Of a DNA stretch of 64,000 nucleotides, positions 11,413-22,868 are shown piece after piece. Below the pieces are notes generated by a model. The model was not told the DNA's origin and ran no database searches. It saw only the letters and a list, made by a program, of their open reading frames with translations. Every line of letters begins with the position of its first letter. The stretch's first letter is position 1. Both the position numbers and the translations under genes were made by a program. Origin of the DNA: Tragulus kanchil (taxonomy: Eukaryota; Chordata; Mammalia; Artiodactyla; Tragulidae); assembly GCA_022376925.1 (NCBI GenBank), contig JAIOJX010000032.1:168541979-168605978 (forward strand), in the 5' to 3' direction.

Positions 11413-13648
11413 GGTAAAGGAGCGTTTTGCTATATTAGTGGGTGGCTTCTGAAACCAGTTAAAGATGGTACCTGGTTGCCAGGGGAGCCAGCTATGTGAT
11501 TCAAGGGTTGGGACTGTCAGTCCCACCATCTGACCTCGGGGAGGGGAGAGAGGCTGAAGACTGAACCAGTGATCAGTCACCAATGATTAGTCAGCCACGC
11601 CTGTGTAGCGAAACCTCCGCAAGCGGACAGGGTTTGGGAAGGTTCCAGACTGGAACCAGAATGCATGCATGTGCTGCTGGGCGGGGCCCCAGACACCACT
11701 GGGACAAGAGCTGCTGAAAACGGGACCTCGTCCGAGTGTGTCCTCATCTGGCTTTTGACGTGCATCTTTTCATAGCCTTTGCAATGTCCTGGCAATCTAG
11801 TAAGTAAACTGGTTTTGTGAGTTCTGTCAGCTGTCCTTGCAAATTAATCAAACTCGAGGTGGAGGGTCCTCGGAGCTCCGGTCTGCATGAAGCTGGGCGA
11901 CTCACAGGTGACTCGAGCTGGGGTCTGAGGTGAGGCAGTCTTGAGGGACCGAGCCCTGAAAAGGCGGGGTCTGATGCTCGGCCGGGTGGATACCGCGGGA
12001 CTTGAGTGGGACTGTAGGACCGCCCCCCAGCTGGGGTGGGAAACCCCCCGTCTGGGGGCGGGTGTCAGACCCCTACTTCTGGGCCCTCACGACACACAGC
12101 TCCCCCTGCCTGGCACTGACCCCTGGCGATGCAGCGCCTCCCGTCCCGCAGGAACCCCGAGCCTCCAGCCCTGCCTCCTCGGCCCGTAAGACCTCTATCG
12201 GCCTCGGCTCTCGAGGTCTTGGAAGGGAAGCCTGAAAAACAACGAGGGCAACCCAGCAGATTGCGTCTGACGACCGTGGGCAAATGTGGGACTCGTTTCA
12301 TGGCATTTTCCTCCTCTCAAGGGTGCCGTCCTGCACAACCTGATCATGACGATTGCCTCATGCCTGTGCCGAGTGTTATAAATGTTTATGGCCGGAGGTG
12401 AGCATAAATCTGGTTATAATGTCCTGCCTGGAATCAACAGGCATTCTTGTTTTTTTGTTTCCTTTGGTCGTGCCATGTGGCATGTGGGCTCTTAGTATCC
12501 TGGCCAGGGATTGGACGTGAGCCTCCTGCATGGTAAAGGAGCGTTTTGCTATATTAGTGGGTGGCTTCTGAAACCAGTTAAAGATGGTACCTGGTTGCCA
12601 GGGGAGCCAGCTATGTGATTCAAGGGTTGGGACTGTCAGTCCCACCATCTGACCTCGGGAGGGAGGGAGGCTGAAGACTGAACCAGTGATCAGTCACCAA
12701 TGATTAGTCAGCCACGCCTGTGTAGCGAAACCTCCGCAAGCGGACAGGGTTTGGGAAGGTTCCAGACTGGAACCAGAATGCATGCATGTGCTGCTGGGCG
12801 GGGCCCCAGACACCACTGGGACAAGAGCTGCTGAAAACGGGACCTCGTCCGAGTGTGTCCTCATCTGGCTTTTGACGTGCATCTTTTCATAGCCTTTGCA
12901 ATGTCCTGGCAATCTAGTAAGTAAACTGGTTTTGTGAGTTCTGTCAGCTGTCCTTGCAAATTAATCAAACTCGAGGTGGAGGGTCCTCGGAGCTCCGGTC
13001 TGCATGAAGCTGGGCGACTCACAGGTGACTCGAGCTGGGGTCTGAGGTGAGGCAGTCTTGAGGGACCGAGCCCTGAAAAGGCGGGGTCTGATGCTCGGCC
13101 GGGTGGATACCGCGGGACTTGAGTGGGACTGTAGGACCGCCCCCCAGCTGGGGTGGGAAACCCCCCGTCTGGGGGCGGGTGTCAGACCCCTACTTCTGGG
13201 CCCTCACGACACACAGCTCCCCCTGCCTGGCACTGACCCCTGGCGATGCAGCGCCTCCCGTCCCGCAGGAACCCCGAGCCTCCAGCCCTGCCTCCTCGGC
13301 CCGTAAGACCTCTATCGGCCTCGGCTCTCGAGGTCTTGGAAGGGAAGCCTGAAAAACAACGAGGGCAACCCAGCAGATTGCGTCTGACGACCGTGGGCAA
13401 ATGTGGGACTCGTTTCATGGCATTTTCCTCCTCTCAAGGGTGCCGTCCTGCACAACCTGATCATGACGATTGCCTCATGCCTGTGCCGAGTGTTATAAAT
13501 GTTTATGGCCGGAGGTGAGCATAAATCTGGTTATAATGTCCTGCCTGGAATCAACAGGCATTCTTGTTTTTTTGTTTCCTTTGGTCGTGCCATGTGGCAT
13601 GTGGGCTCTTAGTATCCTGGCCAGGGATTGGACGTGAGCCTCCTGCAT
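11413..13648. repeat. Direct duplication D (copies 11413-12531 and 12532-13648)
   Basis: The offset is 1119 at the start and 1117 after a contraction in copy 2 ('ctcggggaggggagagagg' near 11536 against 'ctcgggagggagggagg' near 12653). The rest is essentially identical. Copy 1 ends at 'gcctcctgca' inside an antisense SINE that is complete only after copy 2. The body is unclassified sequence with no recognised gene; its paired open frames are copied verbatim. Confidence 0.9.
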
Positions 13649-13691
13649 TAGCAGGGTGGAGTTTTAACCACTGGAGCACCAGGGAAGTCCC
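13566..13691 (-). mobile_element. CHR-2-like SINE with target-site duplication (truncated copy 12449-12531)
   Basis: On the minus strand this is a short tRNA-derived SINE, from 'gggacttccctggtgctcca' (13672-13691 inverted) to an A-rich tail (13566-13573 inverted). Imperfect direct repeats flank it: 'caacaggcattcttg' ending at 13566 and 'caacatgcattcatg' from 13693. The copy at 12449-12531 lacks its head because duplication D ends there. Confidence 0.75.
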
Positions 13692-13794
13692 TCAACATGC
13701 ATTCATGGTCAAATTTTATTTTTAAATGCCATACATTTATACAGGCCCCCAAGCTATCCCCATGCCAAATGCAGGAGATACTAACATCATAGCT

Positions 13795-14240
13795 ATTAAA
13801 GTAAAAAATAAGAAAGGTTGTCTTCGGATATCACTCTTACTTAATATTTTTGCAATTGGAGAAGAGAAAAATGAGGCACAAAAATAACAAAGAGGGAAAT
13901 ACAGTGTCAGGTGTTTTGCAGCTGATATGATTGAATCTCTGGAAGATCCAAGTGGATCAATTTGAACTCTGTTACAAACAGTGCTTCAGGACCGTGTCTG
14001 GGACGGAAAGAACCTGCCGCCATCACTAGCCTTCATCTATACAGAGGCCAGCTTGTTAGCGAAGGGGTAATACAAGAAGATCTCACTGACCATTGCACTA
14101 AAAGCTAAAATACCCAGGAATAAACCTAATGAGAAATGTGTAAGATCCAAAGAAGAAAACTGAAATTCTACTGAGCGACACGGACGCAGATGTGAATGGA
14201 CGCAAAGCAGGCCGTGTCCTAGGATCAGCAGATTCAGCGT
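13795..14240 (+). mobile_element. L1 ORF2 fragment
   Basis: The sequence resembles a reverse-transcriptase part of L1: 'cactcttacttaatattttt' at 13832, 'gctgatatgattgaatctct' at 13921 (in the region of the L1 ADD box), and 'aaatacccaggaataaacct' at 14108. Stops and deletions remove any coding capacity. Confidence 0.65.
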
Positions 14241-14834
14241 CACAGAGACGACAGTCTCTACCTCTAGGAGTCTGTCCCACAGACGTGTCGTCACGTACGA
14301 GAGGGGAAGCGCGGGCAGGGCTATCTGTTCCAGCATTGCCCGCAGCAGCAAAAGATCAGCAACATCTCAAAAGGCCAGTGGGACTGGTCAATACACCGGC
14401 GTGCGTGCAGCAGGGTGACACCCTGCCGCCAGCCCTCCAGGCTTGGAGGAAGGATGGCCTTGAAGACTGACAGTACTGTGAGAAAAATCAAGGTGCTGAG
14501 GGTATGGTACTCGGTCACCGTGAAATGCACGTGTGTGTGGTTTTGTACGTGAGGAGTGGTTTGGCGCTGAGTAAAAGCACATCTAACAGCGTGATGTCAG
14601 CAGGCAGGGATGTGCTCTTCTCTCAAGGCCCAGAGGAAGTGGTCCCCACCCTGCTCGCTGCCCCGCCGTCCCTTCTGCTCTCTGTAGCAGGCTGGCGTTT
14701 TCCCCTCGGCCTCACAGCCTCGTAGCTGAAAGATGGCTGCCGCCTCTCAGCCCTCACTGCAGTGCCCAAGTCAAGAAAAAGGAGACAGGGAGGGGCAACC
14801 AGAACCACATGCTTCCCACACTCTATTAGTACTC
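14241..14834. other. Unclassified sequence, no gene seen (second copy from 15399)
   Basis: Nothing recognisable lies between the L1 fragment and the SINE at 14851. Most of it, from 14297, belongs to duplication E and recurs at 15399-15932. Confidence 0.4.
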
Positions 14835-14850
14835 AAAAAGCAATGTTGGG

Positions 14851-15100
14851 GGCTTCCCTGGTGGTCCAGTGGGTAAGAACACCACCTTGCGGTGCAAGGG
14901 GCGCCGGTTTGATTCCTGGCCTGGGAAGATCCCACGTGCCGCAGAGCGGCTGGACCGATGTGTCCAACTACTGAGCCGGAGCTCTGGAGCACGTGCACCC
15001 AGAGCCGGTGCTCTGTAGCCAGAGAGGCCACAGCAATGGGAGGCCTACACAGGCCAAAGAACAAAGATGGAAATCAATGAAAGACCAATAGAAGTGGCCA
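14851..15100 (+). mobile_element. CHR-type SINE with perfect target-site duplication (second copy 15949-16198)
   Basis: It starts 'ggcttccctggtggtccagt', has a B-box-like 'ggtttgattcctggcc' at 14907-14922, and ends 'caatagaagtggcc' plus a short A run. The 16-base repeat 'aaaaagcaatgttggg' flanks it exactly (14835-14850 and 15101-15116). Unlike the copies at 10352, 30776 and 61491, it lacks the GC-rich module before the tail. Confidence 0.9.
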
Positions 15101-15116
15101 AAAAAGCAATGTTGGG

Positions 15117-15305
15117 ACTTCTCTGATGGGCCAGTGGCTAAGACCCCGAGTTCCCCATCCAGGGGGGCCCGGGGTTCAATCCCTGGTCAGGGAACTAGAT
15201 CCTACACGCTGGGACTAAGAGTTCCCGTGTTCCAACTGAAGATCCTACATGCCACCACTAAGACCTGGTGCAGTCAAATAAATAAATCAAAAAAAAAAGA
15301 AAAGA
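15117..15305 (+). mobile_element. CHR-2-like SINE adjoining the previous one (copies 16215-16403 and 17248-17436)
   Basis: A tRNA-like head 'acttctctgatgggccagtg' and a B-box-like 'ggggttcaatccctggtcag' at 15171-15190 are followed by 'aagacctggtgcagtc' and a tail of 'aaataaataaatc' plus an A run (15276-15305). It begins at the base after the right target duplication of the SINE at 14851. It occurs three times because duplications E and F overlap. Confidence 0.85.
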
Positions 15306-16165
15306 AAATGTTTATCTCAGCATTCCTCTCATTAGGCGTGGGTTGTCGCTTGCGGTCCAGAACTGAGTTCAGGACTACCCTCTGCAGGGGGGATGCCGAC
15401 GAGAGGAAGCGCGCAGGGCTATCTGTTCCAGCATTGCCCGCAGCAGCAAAAGATCAGCAACATCTCAAAAGGCCAGTGGGACTGGTCAATACACCGGCGT
15501 GCGTGCAGCAGGGTGACACCCTGCCGCCAGCCCTCCAGGCTTGGAGGAAGGATGGCCTTGAAGACTGACAGTACTGTGAGAAAAATCAAGGTGCTGAGGG
15601 TATGGTACTCGGTCACCGTGAAATGCACGTGTGTGTGGTTTTGTACGTGAGGAGTGGTTTGGCGCTGAGTAAAAGCACATCTAACAGCGTGATGTCAGCA
15701 GGCAGGGATGTGCTCTTCTCTCAAGGCCCAGAGGAAGTGGTCCCCACCCTGCTCGCTGCCCCGCCGTCCCTTCTGCTCTCTGTAGCAGGCTGGCGTTTTC
15801 CCCTCGGCCTCACAGCCTCGTAGCTGAAAGATGGCTGCCGCCTCTCAGCCCTCACTGCAGTGCCCAAGTCAAGAAAAAGGAGACAGGGAGGGGCAACCAG
15901 AACCACATGCTTCCCACACTCTATTAGTACTCAAAAAGCAATGTTGGGGGCTTCCCTGGTGGTCCAGTGGGTAAGAACACCACCTTGCGGTGCAAGGGGC
16001 GCCGGTTTGATTCCTGGCCTGGGAAGATCCCACGTGCCGCAGAGCGGCTGGACCGATGTGTCCAACTACTGAGCCGGAGCTCTGGAGCACGTGCACCCAG
16101 AGCCGGTGCTCTGTAGCCAGAGAGGCCACAGCAATGGGAGGCCTACACAGGCCAAAGAACAAAGA

Positions 16166-18233
16166 TGGAAATCAATGAAAGACCAATAGAAGTGGCCAAA
16201 AAAGCAATGTTGGGACTTCTCTGATGGGCCAGTGGCTAAGACCCCGAGTTCCCCATCCAGGGGGGCCCGGGGTTCAATCCCTGGTCAGGGAACTAGATCC
16301 TACACGCTGGGACTAAGAGTTCCCGTGTTCCAACTGAAGATCCTACATGCCACCACTAAGACCTGGTGCAGTCAAATAAATAAATCAAAAAAAAAAGAAA
16401 AGAAAATGTTTATCTCAGCATTCCTCTCATTAGGCGTGGGTTGTCGCTTGCGGTCCAGAACTGAGTTCAGGACTACTCCCTGGCTGCAAGGGGGGCAGGG
16501 AATTGAGTAGTCAACCAACTGTGAGGACCTGACAACAGAGAAAGGTGAAGAAATATAGCGGAAACAAGGGTGGCGGGAGTCATTTACTACAGTGGCCACT
16601 CTGTGAATGTCCAGAGGACGCAGAATAAACTGGAAATTCTAGTAGACTCTGGAAAGGAAACAGAATTCTGAAGTGTGGGGCGGGGAGGGGCTTTATTCCC
16701 TTCTGTAAATGTAATACTCTGTGCACTTATTACCTACAGAATAAATAAGTGGAATACAATTTTCCAAAAAATCACCAATAACAAAAGTATGACTTTAAAA
16801 ACACCACGTGCCATATTCAGAAACTTAAAAATAACATTTCTATTAGAGAGAAATTCATAAGGTTAAATTATAAAATACTTAGAATTTAACAGTAATGTAT
16901 AAAAAGGCAAAAAGATATGACACCAAAAGATGGACCCCAGGTCAGAAGGGGGCCAGTACGCTTCTGGGGAGAACGGAGGACCATTACTAACAGCTCCAGA
17001 AAGAAAGCAGCGGCTGCGCCGGAGCGGAAACGACGCTCAGTGGTGGGCGTGTCTGGCGGCGACGTCCAGTCCGAGGCGGTAAAGCGCGGCGCTGCCGGGG
17101 AGCCTGGAGCGTCCTCAGGTCCACGAGTCCAGGAACGCCGGAAGTGGTCGAGCAGGAGATGGCAATTCGTCTTTCCCTTTGGGCCAGGAAAACAAAAGTG
17201 GAAATCAATGAAAGACCAATAGAAGTGGCCAAAAAAGCAATGTTGGGACTTCTCTGATGGGCCAGTGGCTAAGACCCCGAGTTCCCCATCCAGGGGGGCC
17301 CGGGGTTCAATCCCTGGTCAGGGAACTAGATCCTACACGCTGGGACTAAGAGTTCCCGTGTTCCAACTGAAGATCCTACATGCCACCACTAAGACCTGGT
17401 GCAGTCAAATAAATAAATCAAAAAAAAAAGAAAAGAAAATGTTTATCTCAGCATTCCTCTCATTAGGCGTGGGTTGTCGCTTGCGGTCCAGAACTGAGTT
17501 CAGGACTACTCCCTGGCTGCAAGGGGGGCAGGGAATTGAGTAGTCAACCAACTGTGAGGACCTGACAACAGAGAAAGGTGAAGAAATATAGCGGAAACAA
17601 GGGTGGCGGGAGTCATTTACTACAGTGGCCACTCTGTGAATGTCCAGAGGACGCAGAATAAACTGGAAATTCTAGTAGACTCTGGAAAGGAAACAGAATT
17701 CTGAAGTGTGGGGCGGGGAGGGGCTTTATTCCCTTCTGTAAATGTAATACTCTGTGCACTTATTACCTACAGAATAAATAAGTGGAATACAATTTTCCAA
17801 AAAATCACCAATAACAAAAGTATGACTTTAAAAACACCACGTGCCATATTCAGAAACTTAAAAATAACATTTCTATTAGAGAGAAATTCATAAGGTTAAA
17901 TTATAAAATACTTAGAATTTAACAGTAATGTATAAAAAGGCAAAAAGATATGACACCAAAAGATGGACCCCAGGTCAGAAGGGGGCCAGTACGCTTCTGG
18001 GGAGAACGGAGGACCATTACTAACAGCTCCAGAAAGAAAGCAGCGGCTGCGCCGGAGCGGAAACGACGCTCAGTGGTGGGCGTGTCTGGCGGCGACGTCC
18101 AGTCCGAGGCGGTAAAGCGCGGCGCTGCCGGGGAGCCTGGAGCGTCCTCAGGTCCACGAGTCCAGGAACGCCGGAAGTGGTCGAGCAGGAGATGGCAATT
18201 CGTCTTTCCCTTTGGGCCAGGAAAACAAAAGTG
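16166..18233. repeat. Direct duplication F (copies 16166-17200 and 17199-18233)
   Basis: The offset is exactly 1033 throughout and I saw no mismatch. The junction falls at 'aaaacaaaagtg' joined to 'gaaatcaatg' (17188-17210). The copies contain a CHR-2 SINE, AT-rich unclassified sequence and a BovB 5' fragment. Copy 1 overlaps copy 2 of duplication E, so 15067-15380 recurs at 16165-16478 and 17198-17511. Confidence 0.92.
16886..17172 (+). mobile_element. BovB 5' fragment (copies 17919-18205 and 19040-19319)
   Basis: The segment runs from 'aaaaaggcaaaaagatatga' through 'actaacagctccagaaagaa' to 'gagcaggagatggcaattcg'. It matches, block for block, the BovB 5' region at 2310-2580, with an unusually CpG-rich middle. 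It has no endonuclease or reverse-transcriptase part. Three copies exist because duplications F and G both include it. Confidence 0.7.
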
Positions 18234-18351
18234 TTCATTCTCACAGTTACCATTCAGTATTATTCTGGACATCTTCGCCTATGTAACAAGACAAGAAAAA
18301 GAAATGAATAGTTTAGGAAATATTAGAAGATGAAGGGAAACATGATGTATT

Positions 18352-18432
18352 TATTGCCTTGGCCAAAAAATTTGTTCAGGTATTCCATAATATCATCAGA
18401 AAAATCCAAACAAACTTTGTGGCCAACTCATT
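18352..18432. mobile_element. Short mariner-like palindromic element (second copy 19466-19546)
   Basis: Two inverted arms, 'ttggccaaaaaatttgtt' at 18359-18376 and 'aaacaaactttgtggccaa' at 18408-18426, pair with each other around a centre that is also partly self-complementary ('ggtattccataatatcatca'). The arrangement and the 'ttggccaaaaa' ends resemble the small non-autonomous mariner derivatives of ruminants. The flanks are TA-rich. No transposase is present. Confidence 0.65.
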
Positions 18433-18459
18433 ATCAGCAAGTCTTTTCAAATAACATGT

Positions 18460-18655
18460 TACCTTATACTGAAATGCCAAAATAATCAACAGATTAACCA
18501 TTAGAATGAATCAGAGCTTAACAGAGCTGCCCAAACAAAAGTTAGCAGTATTCCTAGAAGTCACTAAAACAGTACATACATGACGGGAAAGATGTTATTT
18601 TAAAAAAGATCAAAACTATAAAATATCCAGGACTTAATCTTGGAATCCACAAGTC
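18460..18655 (+). mobile_element. L1 ORF2 fragment (second copy 19574-19769)
   Basis: Blocks such as 'gcagtattcctagaagtcac' and 'aaaatatccaggacttaatc' (18619-18640) resemble the L1 ORF2 segment seen at 14090-14130. The sequence is strongly decayed and non-coding. The downstream GC-richer part, 18656-19016, is unclassified. Confidence 0.45.
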
Positions 18656-20130
18656 CCAGCCTCAGCAGAGCGCTGTAATGGGGGACGCCTTTCTGCCCTG
18701 CTTGTGGGCCAGGGCCAGGCTGTGAGGGCCATGCTGATGTGCTCAGGCTGCTGTTGCCTTGGCCAAACTTGCAGGTTTTGGTGCCCAAATTTCTGTGGGT
18801 TTGGAGACCTGCAGGAGGCTCTGAGCAGCTGGGGGTGACCCTCCTCTGTAGGCACTGTGCTCCCCGACCCGATTCGTCTTTGATGAGTGCTGGCTTAAGG
18901 CCGGATGGAGCTGCCCTGGCCCCAGCATCTGCATCTGTGGGCTGGGTTTAGTTTCTAGTCCAGGGTGCTGCGGCTGGCCTTCTCCAAGGCTGCCCCTCCC
19001 GTGCCAGGCTCTGCAGAATTCAAAGAAAAAACTTAGAATTTAACAGTAATGTATAAAAGGCAAAAGATATGACACCAAAAGATGGACCCCAGGTCAGAAG
19101 GGGCCAGTACGCTCTGGGGAGAACGGAGGACCATTACTAACAGCTCCAGAAAGAAAGCAGGCTGCGCCGGAGCGGAAACGACGCCAGTGGTGGGCGTGTC
19201 TGGCGGCGACGTCCAGTCCGAGGCGGTAAAGCGCGGCGCTGCCGGGGAGCCTGGAGCGTCCTCAGGTCCACGAGTCCAGGAACGCCGGAAGTGGTCGAGC
19301 AGGAGATGGCAATTCGTCTTTCCCTTTGGGCCAGGAAAACAAAAGTGTTCATTCTCACAGTTACCATTCAGTATTATTCTGGACATCTTCGCCTATGTAA
19401 CAAGACAAGAAAAAGAAATGAATAGTTTAGGAAATATTAGAAGATGAAGGGAAACATGATGTATTTATTGCCTTGGCCAAAAAATTTGTTCAGGTATTCC
19501 ATAATATCATCAGAAAAATCCAAACAAACTTTGTGGCCAACTCATTATCAGCAAGTCTTTTCAAATAACATGTTACCTTATACTGAAATGCCAAAATAAT
19601 CAACAGATTAACCATTAGAATGAATCAGAGCTTAACAGAGCTGCCCAAACAAAAGTTAGCAGTATTCCTAGAAGTCACTAAAACAGTACATACATGACGG
19701 GAAAGATGTTATTTTAAAAAAGATCAAAACTATAAAATATCCAGGACTTAATCTTGGAATCCACAAGTCCCAGCCTCAGCAGAGCGCTGTAATGGGGGAC
19801 GCCTTTCTGCCCTGCTTGTGGGCCAGGGCCAGGCTGTGAGGGCCATGCTGATGTGCTCAGGCTGCTGTTGCCTTGGCCAAACTTGCAGGTTTTGGTGCCC
19901 AAATTTCTGTGGGTTTGGAGACCTGCAGGAGGCTCTGAGCAGCTGGGGGTGACCCTCCTCTGTAGGCACTGTGCTCCCCGACCCGATTCGTCTTTGATGA
20001 GTGCTGGCTTAAGGCCGGATGGAGCTGCCCTGGCCCCAGCATCTGCATCTGTGGGCTGGGTTTAGTTTCTAGTCCAGGGTGCTGCGGCTGGCCTTCTCCA
20101 AGGCTGCCCCTCCCGTGCCAGGCTCTGCAG

Positions 20131-20448
20131 CTCCTGGGACAGGACGCCCTGGACTTCTGCCCCACACAGTTGGCCACAGGTCAGTGGGCCGTGCTGGTGC
20201 TCTCTGCTCAGTTCTCCGTGGCCTGAGCTCCTGGGAGAGACATCAGGGTGGTGACCAGGCCTGCCTGGTTCTCCCCAGACCATCAGGCCGGGAATGCCAG
20301 GGTGTGCTCGGGCGGGCCCATCGGCCGTCTGGTACAGCCAAGCCGCTGTGTGCGTGTGTGTTTGTGTGCGCGCGTGCACGGGTGTTAGGGGCGGCGCTGG
20401 GCCTGGATTCTGCCAGAGGAGTCAGCGCCTCCCTGAGCCTGGGGCTTC
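20131..20448. other. GC-rich unique sequence with a short GT-rich run
   Basis: No gene or repeat family was recognised. An imperfect run of TG and CG dinucleotides lies at about 20349-20381. This is roughly where the sequence changes from the AT-rich, LINE-rich part of the window to the GC-rich part. Confidence 0.5.
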
Positions 20449-22682
20449 CAAGGAGGGTCAGGGGGGCAGGCCAGGGAGTCTCCTTTCTGCCCAGACCCCA
20501 GACCCTGAGTTCCGCATGACATCAGGCCACCCCATCTCTCGGGATGTGATCCCCGTCACGGGCACTGGCCTTGGCTGCGGGTCTCATTCTACAAACCCTT
20601 GGTGAGGGCTTTCCCTGCCACGGCTGGGGACGCAGGTCTGATTTGGGCTCAGGGGTGACATGTAAAGAGGTCCGGGCCCTGGGAAGGCCAGAGAGGCAAA
20701 GTCTGGGGCGGGAAGAGGTGTGGGGCTGGCCAAGGGTGTGTGAGCCTGGAGTGGGCAGGGGACAGGGCCAGCGGCAGGACAGGATCTGCAAAACTGGCCA
20801 CATCTGGGCTCTTGCCTCTCTGAGCTTCCCCAGTTGGACCCCGACATCTTCAAATCCCACACCTGTCTGGGTCAGACCCTGTGTCCCCAGCATGGAGGAC
20901 GGACATGGGAGGGGGTGTGCAGACAGCCGAGCAGGGGCGTTCCCGAAGCCTGGACCAGTTCCTGTGAGCAGCGGCAGGGTTGAACGCAGGGTGGGCCCTG
21001 TCCGATGTGCGCTCGGGGTGGCGGCCGGCAGTTGGAGCAGGGTGGGGTGGGGGGCGGGGAGGGCCGCCTGGGGAGCGCTGGAGTGCGTGGGGGCTAGCAC
21101 GCTGGCTGATGGGGGGAGGACAGGAAGGAATGACTCCCACCAGGTTCCTGAGAGGCCAGCCAGGGCAGGGGCGCCCCCGAAGGAGGTGAGAGGATCAGGC
21201 GGGGTCCCGAGGCTCGATGGCACCCCCGCTGGTGCTTAGAAGGACTGCGGGCCGGGTCATCAGCAGGGAGGCTCTGGGGCTCACTGCTCAGGAGAGGCTG
21301 TTGGGTCCCAGTGACAGAGGCGAGGCCTGGGCGGGAGGCCCTGGCACGGTGGCAGGGAGGCAGCGGAAGCCATGTGGACGCTGCCGGGAGCTGGCAGCTG
21401 GCACTGGGCCCGGGGGTCCTTGCAGACTTCTGGGGATTTGTCTTCATGACTCAAAACGCAGCGGCGAGGAGTGGACGGTGATGCTCCACGCTGGACTCTC
21501 CAGTTAGGAATCTGGAAACCATCTTCATTAACGTCCAGGATTAGAGCTTTGTTATGTGAACGTCGCCTGCAAGGAGGGTCAGGGGGGCAGGCCAGGGAGT
21601 CTCCTTTCTGCCCAGACCCCAGACCCTGAGTTCCGCATGACATCAGGCCACCCCATCTCTCGGGATGTGATCCCCGTCACGGGCACTGGCCTTGGCTGCG
21701 GGTCTCATTCTACAAACCCTTGGTGAGGGCTTTCCCTGCCACGGCTGGGGACGCAGGTCTGATTTGGGCTCAGGGGTGACATGTAAAGAGGTCCGGGCCC
21801 TGGGAAGGCCAGAGAGGCAAAGTCTGGGGCGGGAAGAGGTGTGGGGCTGGCCAAGGGTGTGTGAGCCTGGAGTGGGCAGGGGACAGGGCCAGCGGCAGGA
21901 CAGGATCTGCAAAACTGGCCACATCTGGGCTCTTGCCTCTCTGAGCTTCCCCAGTTGGACCCCGACATCTTCAAATCCCACACCTGTCTGGGTCAGACCC
22001 TGTGTCCCCAGCATGGAGGACGGACATGGGAGGGGGTGTGCAGACAGCCGAGCAGGGGCGTTCCCGAAGCCTGGACCAGTTCCTGTGAGCAGCGGCAGGG
22101 TTGAACGCAGGGTGGGCCCTGTCCGATGTGCGCTCGGGGTGGCGGCCGGCAGTTGGAGCAGGGTGGGGTGGGGGGCAGGGAGGGCCGCCTGGGGAGCGCT
22201 GGAGTGCGTGGGGGCTAGCACGCTGGCTGATGGGGGGAGGACAGGAAGGAATGACTCCCACCAGGTTCCTGAGAGGCCAGCCAGGGCAGGGGCGCCCCCG
22301 AAGGAGGTGAGAGGATCAGGCGGGGTCCCGAGGCTCGATGGCACCCCCGCTGGTGCTTAGAAGGACTGCGGGCCGGGTCATCAGCAGGGAGGCTCTGGGG
22401 CTCACTGCTCAGGAGAGGCTGTTGGGTCCCAGTGACAGAGGCGAGGCCTGGGCGGGAGGCCCTGGCACGGTGGCAGGGAGGCAGCGGAAGCCATGTGGAC
22501 GCTGCCGGGAGCTGGCAGCTGGCACTGCCGTCGGGAGTCCTTGCAGACTTCTGGGGATTTGTCTTCATGACTCAAAACGCAGCGGCGAGGAGTGGACGGT
22601 GATGCTCCACGCTGGACTCTCTCCAGTTAGGAATCTGGAAACCATCTTCATTAACGTCCAGGATTAGAGCTTTGTTATGTGA
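20449..22682. repeat. Direct duplication H (copies 20449-21559 and 21570-22682)
   Basis: The offset is 1121. Differences are a G/A change near 21055/22176, a cluster of substitutions at 21407-21418 against 22528-22539, and a two-base CT insertion in copy 2 near 22620. Ten extra bases (21560-21569) separate the copies. Long frames on both strands inside each copy (over 220 codons on + and -) look like shadows of GC-rich sequence and have no recognisable domain. Confidence 0.92.
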
Positions 22683-22868
22683 GTGCTGGTCCAGCCCAAG
22701 AGATGGGTTACTCTACAGCCCTGTCCATGAGGCTTTCACCATGTCTGTGGGGGGATCTTTCCAAACCTGGCATCTGACCGCGCCGCTCTCATGCTCAAGA
22801 GCATGCTGAGGCACCTGCTGCCCTCCCGGCCGCCTGCGGCCCAGGCTCCTCCAGCCAGCCGCACCTGT

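Larger units (their letters stand above)
14297..16490. repeat. Direct duplication E (copies 14297-15398 and 15399-16490)
   Basis: The offset is 1102 at the start and 1098 after copy 2 loses GG twice ('gaggggaagcgcgggcaggg' at 14301 against 'gaggaagcgcgcaggg' at 15401). At the other side of the junction, the end of copy 1 is also contracted: 'ggactaccctctgcagg' near 15372 against 'ggactactccctggctgcaa' near 16470. Two SINEs are included in each copy. Confidence 0.9.
17910..20130. repeat. Direct duplication G (copies 17910-19016 and 19031-20130)
   Basis: The offset is 1121 at the start and 1114 later. The seven missing bases in copy 2 all fall in its first 170 bases: shortened A and G runs, 'cgcttctgg' to 'cgctctgg' and 'agcagcggctg' to 'agcaggctg' (19050-19190). 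Fourteen extra bases (19017-19030, 'aattcaaagaaaaa') separate the copies. From 19200 on the copies are essentially identical. Confidence 0.92.

Noticed and set aside
20522..21239. Overlapping frames of 233 (-) and 222 (+) codons, repeated in the next copy
   Set aside because: Opposite-strand frames over the same DNA with no recognised domain; the repeat is explained by duplication H and is not evidence of selection.
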